Shown piece by piece: positions 62,063 through 64,000 of a DNA stretch of 64,000 bases (position 1 is its first letter; the number at the start of each line of letters is the position of its first letter). The stretch is from Bacteroidetes bacterium B1(2017). Its GTDB lineage: Bacteria > Bacteroidota > Bacteroidia > UKL13-3. Both the position numbers and the translations under genes were made by a program. Below the pieces are notes generated by a model. That model saw only the letters and a list, made by a program, of their open reading frames with translations, made no database searches and was not told where the DNA came from. The stretch is taken from positions 62,001 to 126,000 of the forward strand of contig NKJG01000002.1 in NCBI GenBank assembly GCA_002256395.1, in the 5' to 3' direction.

Positions 62063-64000
62063 TTACTTCTTCAACTTTAATCGTTCGTCGCCAAAGCTTA
62101 AGATTTTATCTATAAACTCATATGGCTTATAGTTGTTTAAAGCACATTGATGAAAGATTGCCGTAGCAGGTGTCATACCTGGCAAAGAGTTTACCTCTAT
62201 AAATACCACCTCTACTTTAGAAGCAGAAAATACTCTTACAAAAGCATCAATTCTGCAATAGCCTTCTACGCCTAAAACCTTAGCAGCAGCTTTTAATTTA
62301 TCTTGCACTTGCTTGCTTATAGCCTTATTGGCAAGTGGCGTTTTAGCATACCTTGCGGGTGTAATATTTTGACCTTGGCCGGCTAAGAACTTTTCTTCTA
62401 AACTCAATATTTCACTTTCGGCAAGGGTTTCACTAGGTTCAAAAGTTTCATAAAATAATTTGCCTTTGCGGTAATGTGTAAGCATACCTCCTGTTACTTC
62501 TAGAAAATGTTTGGCCTTACCTTTCTCAACAAATTTTTCAATTAAGAAGAACTTCTTTTTAGGAAACTCTTCCTTGGCGCCAAGTTCTAGTTTAGCACGT
62601 AATTCTGGGCTTATGTCAAAGGCCGGTCTAAACACACCTTCTGCATAGGCCTCTAATTGCTTGCGGTTTTTTATTTTCTTTACTGCGCTACTGCAACCGT
62701 CGTCGGCAGGTTTGGCAATTAGTGGGTAGCCAATGCGTTCTACTTTTTTAATTATAGCAGAAGCATTTTCGGCATATTCATTTTCATAAATCAAGAGATG
62801 ATCGGCAACCAAAAATCCTTTCTTTCTAAGAAGCTCATTGGTATCAAACTTATTAATGGTAATCTGCGAGCTTTGCACTCCAGAGCCATTAAAAGGAAGC
62901 TTAATCTTTCCTAATTCCTTTTGAACCGTTCCATCTTCACCTGGTCTACCATGCAAGGCAATAAACACCGTATCTGCCATTCGTTTTAATTCGGAATAGG
63001 ATATTTTCTTTGGTTCAAATAAATTGGTATTGCTATACTTTGATAATATGGCCGAACACTCTTTGGTTATGGTGTTCATTATATCTGGCCTATGATAATG
63101 CATTACTTTCTCGCGAATATCATCGGCATTATCTTTTAGCATGACTTGAATTGGTAGAAGGTATAATTCATGCGATTCATCATTGCCCGTTACAAATACT
63201 GGAAAGGGTTGGTACTTTTCTGAGGAGGCAAGTTTCTCATAAATATTTCTTCCACTTTCTACAGATATATGTCGCTCTGTGCTATAGCCTCCCATCATTA
63301 CAGCTACGCGCTTTTTATTACCTTTCTTACTTTTGTTAATAGTAAGTTGTGCATCTAATTTAGCCAATAAGGCATGGTATAAATAATTTACACTTTGGCT
63401 AGCAATTCGTTCGCTTATGGATGTTCTAATTATATACGTTAAAAATTGAGATGGGTTCAGCCCAATTTCTGCTGCTTGATGAAAAAAGAACGAAGAAGGC
63501 ATCATGCCCGAAGTAGTGTTTGGGTCGTTTAAAAAGATTTCACCTTTCTTGCTCAAGAACCCATCAATGCGGGCATACACATGAAAATTGAAGTAAGTAA
63601 ATAGGTTGCAACACGCTTTACGGATCTCTTGAATTTTGTTTTCTTCTAAATCTATAGGTGTAATTTTTCTGCTTAATCCAGGCAAGTATTTGCTCTTATA
63701 ATCGTATACCTCCTGGCCTTTCACAATCTCGGTAGGAGGCAAGGCAACAGCGCTGCCATCCTCATTTCGTAAAACAATACAAGAGAACTCGCGGCCTTCA
63801 ATAAACGATTCTATCAAGCATTCGGTTTCAGAATAAATGCTTTCTAATTGAATATGTGCTTTGCCTTTAAGTTCTTTATCTAACAAAGCCCAAAGCTCAT
63901 CGGGATGGTAAATCAATTTATCTTTAACCTTGGCAGGCAAACCTATGCCTTCTTTAACATCCGTAATTTTTTGAATGAACTGAGTTTTTTCTAAAACACT
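62063..64000 (-). CDS. tandem D-Ala-D-Ala-ligase-like ATP-grasp protein (5' partial)
   Basis: The frame stays open to the window end (visible start SVLEKTQFIQKITDVK), so the start is outside. The visible part has two units. Unit 1 is the C-terminal ATP-grasp half: YARIDGFLSKKGEIFLNDPN followed by TTSGMMPSSFF. Unit 2, complete at about 200-625 of the sequence from codon 63940, has VAVMMGGYSTERHISVESG, HGRPGEDGTVQKELGKIKLPFNGSG, YPLIAKPADDGCSSAVKK and EVNSLPGMTPAT, all Ddl motifs. Ddl makes D-Ala-D-Ala for peptidoglycan. A fused double ligase is unusual, so one unit may act on another dipeptide. Confidence 0.85.
   Translation of the reverse strand, partial: SVLEKTQFIQKITDVKEGIGLPAKVKDKLIYHPDELWALLDKELKGKAHIQLESIYSETECLIESFIEGREFSCIVLRNEDGSAVALPPTEIVKGQEVYDYKSKYLPGLSRKITPIDLEENKIQEIRKACCNLFTYFNFHVYARIDGFLSKKGEIFLNDPNTTSGMMPSSFFFHQAAEIGLNPSQFLTYIIRTSISERIASQSVNYLYHALLAKLDAQLTINKSKKGNKKRVAVMMGGYSTERHISVESGRNIYEKLASSEKYQPFPVFVTGNDESHELYLLPIQVMLKDNADDIREKVMHYHRPDIMNTITKECSAILSKYSNTNLFEPKKISYSELKRMADTVFIALHGRPGEDGTVQKELGKIKLPFNGSGVQSSQITINKFDTNELLRKKGFLVADHLLIYENEYAENASAIIKKVERIGYPLIAKPADDGCSSAVKKIKNRKQLEAYAEGVFRPAFDISPELRAKLELGAKEEFPKKKFFLIEKFVEKGKAKHFLEVTGGMLTHYRKGKLFYETFEPSETLAESEILSLEEKFLAGQGQNITPARYAKTPLANKAISKQVQDKLKAAAKVLGVEGYCRIDAFVRVFSASKVEVVFIEVNSLPGMTPATAIFHQCALNNYKPYEFIDKILSFGDERLKLKK

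Overview
The window comes from a member of the Bacteroidota. The DNA is visibly A+T-rich. Three secreted proteins carry type IX secretion (T9SS) C-terminal signals: one type B (gliding-motility-associated) tail and two type A tails. Several promoters fit the Bacteroidota -7 pattern TAnnTTTG, and Shine-Dalgarno sequences are rare. Finer placement (Chitinophagales- or Flavobacteriales-like) is a guess. I saw no rRNA, tRNA, transposase, integrase or CRISPR array.

Layout. 1-5.9 kb: the end of a giant PKD-repeat adhesin-like protein, then a convergent three-gene operon of beta-barrel / Cys-rich lipoprotein / beta-barrel. 6-8.2 kb: a DUF2130 coiled-coil protein and a secreted endonuclease/exonuclease/phosphatase-fold enzyme. 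8.2-12.4 kb: an L-fucose locus with a GH29 fucosidase facing an operon of a nucleotidyltransferase-GHMP kinase fusion, a FucP-type permease and a sugar mutarotase. 12.4-31.4 kb: an accessory region, nearly all on the minus strand, of a SocA-type toxin-antitoxin pair, a Fic protein, small lipoproteins, hydrolases, a GNAT, broken genes and many unrecognised genes. Several of its spacers hold palindromic elements.

31.6-43.3 kb: the highlight. This is a tightly packed minus-strand operon, read in the order XRE regulator, PLD-nuclease/SNF2-helicase fusion, Eco57I-like adenine methylase (1194 aa), SMC/RecF-like ATPase, PD-(D/E)XK-like protein, GIY-YIG-like protein and a small helical protein. It has a likely operator in front of the regulator, and a separate RecB/Cas4-like nuclease gene lies upstream. 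It looks like a multi-gene restriction or anti-phage system. I cannot match the complete gene set to a named type.

43.3-44.4 kb: a gene-free stretch with about 22 degenerate 21-22-bp tandem repeats, followed by nested purine-rich inverted repeats. 44.4-51.2 kb: a second GH29 fucosidase, an Ntn-type amide hydrolase, an SRPBCC protein, a Crp/Fnr gene interrupted by an in-frame stop, and a large SBBP-repeat T9SS protein. 51.4-55.2 kb: two RelE/HigB-HigA-type toxin-antitoxin pairs around an alpha/beta hydrolase, a GyrI-like protein and an RsmH2-type methyltransferase. 55.2-64 kb: AsmA-like protein, a class V aminotransferase-fold enzyme, an S9 peptidase with a palindromic repeat inserted in frame, a retropepsin-like protease, and a tandem D-Ala-D-Ala-ligase-like protein that runs off the window end.
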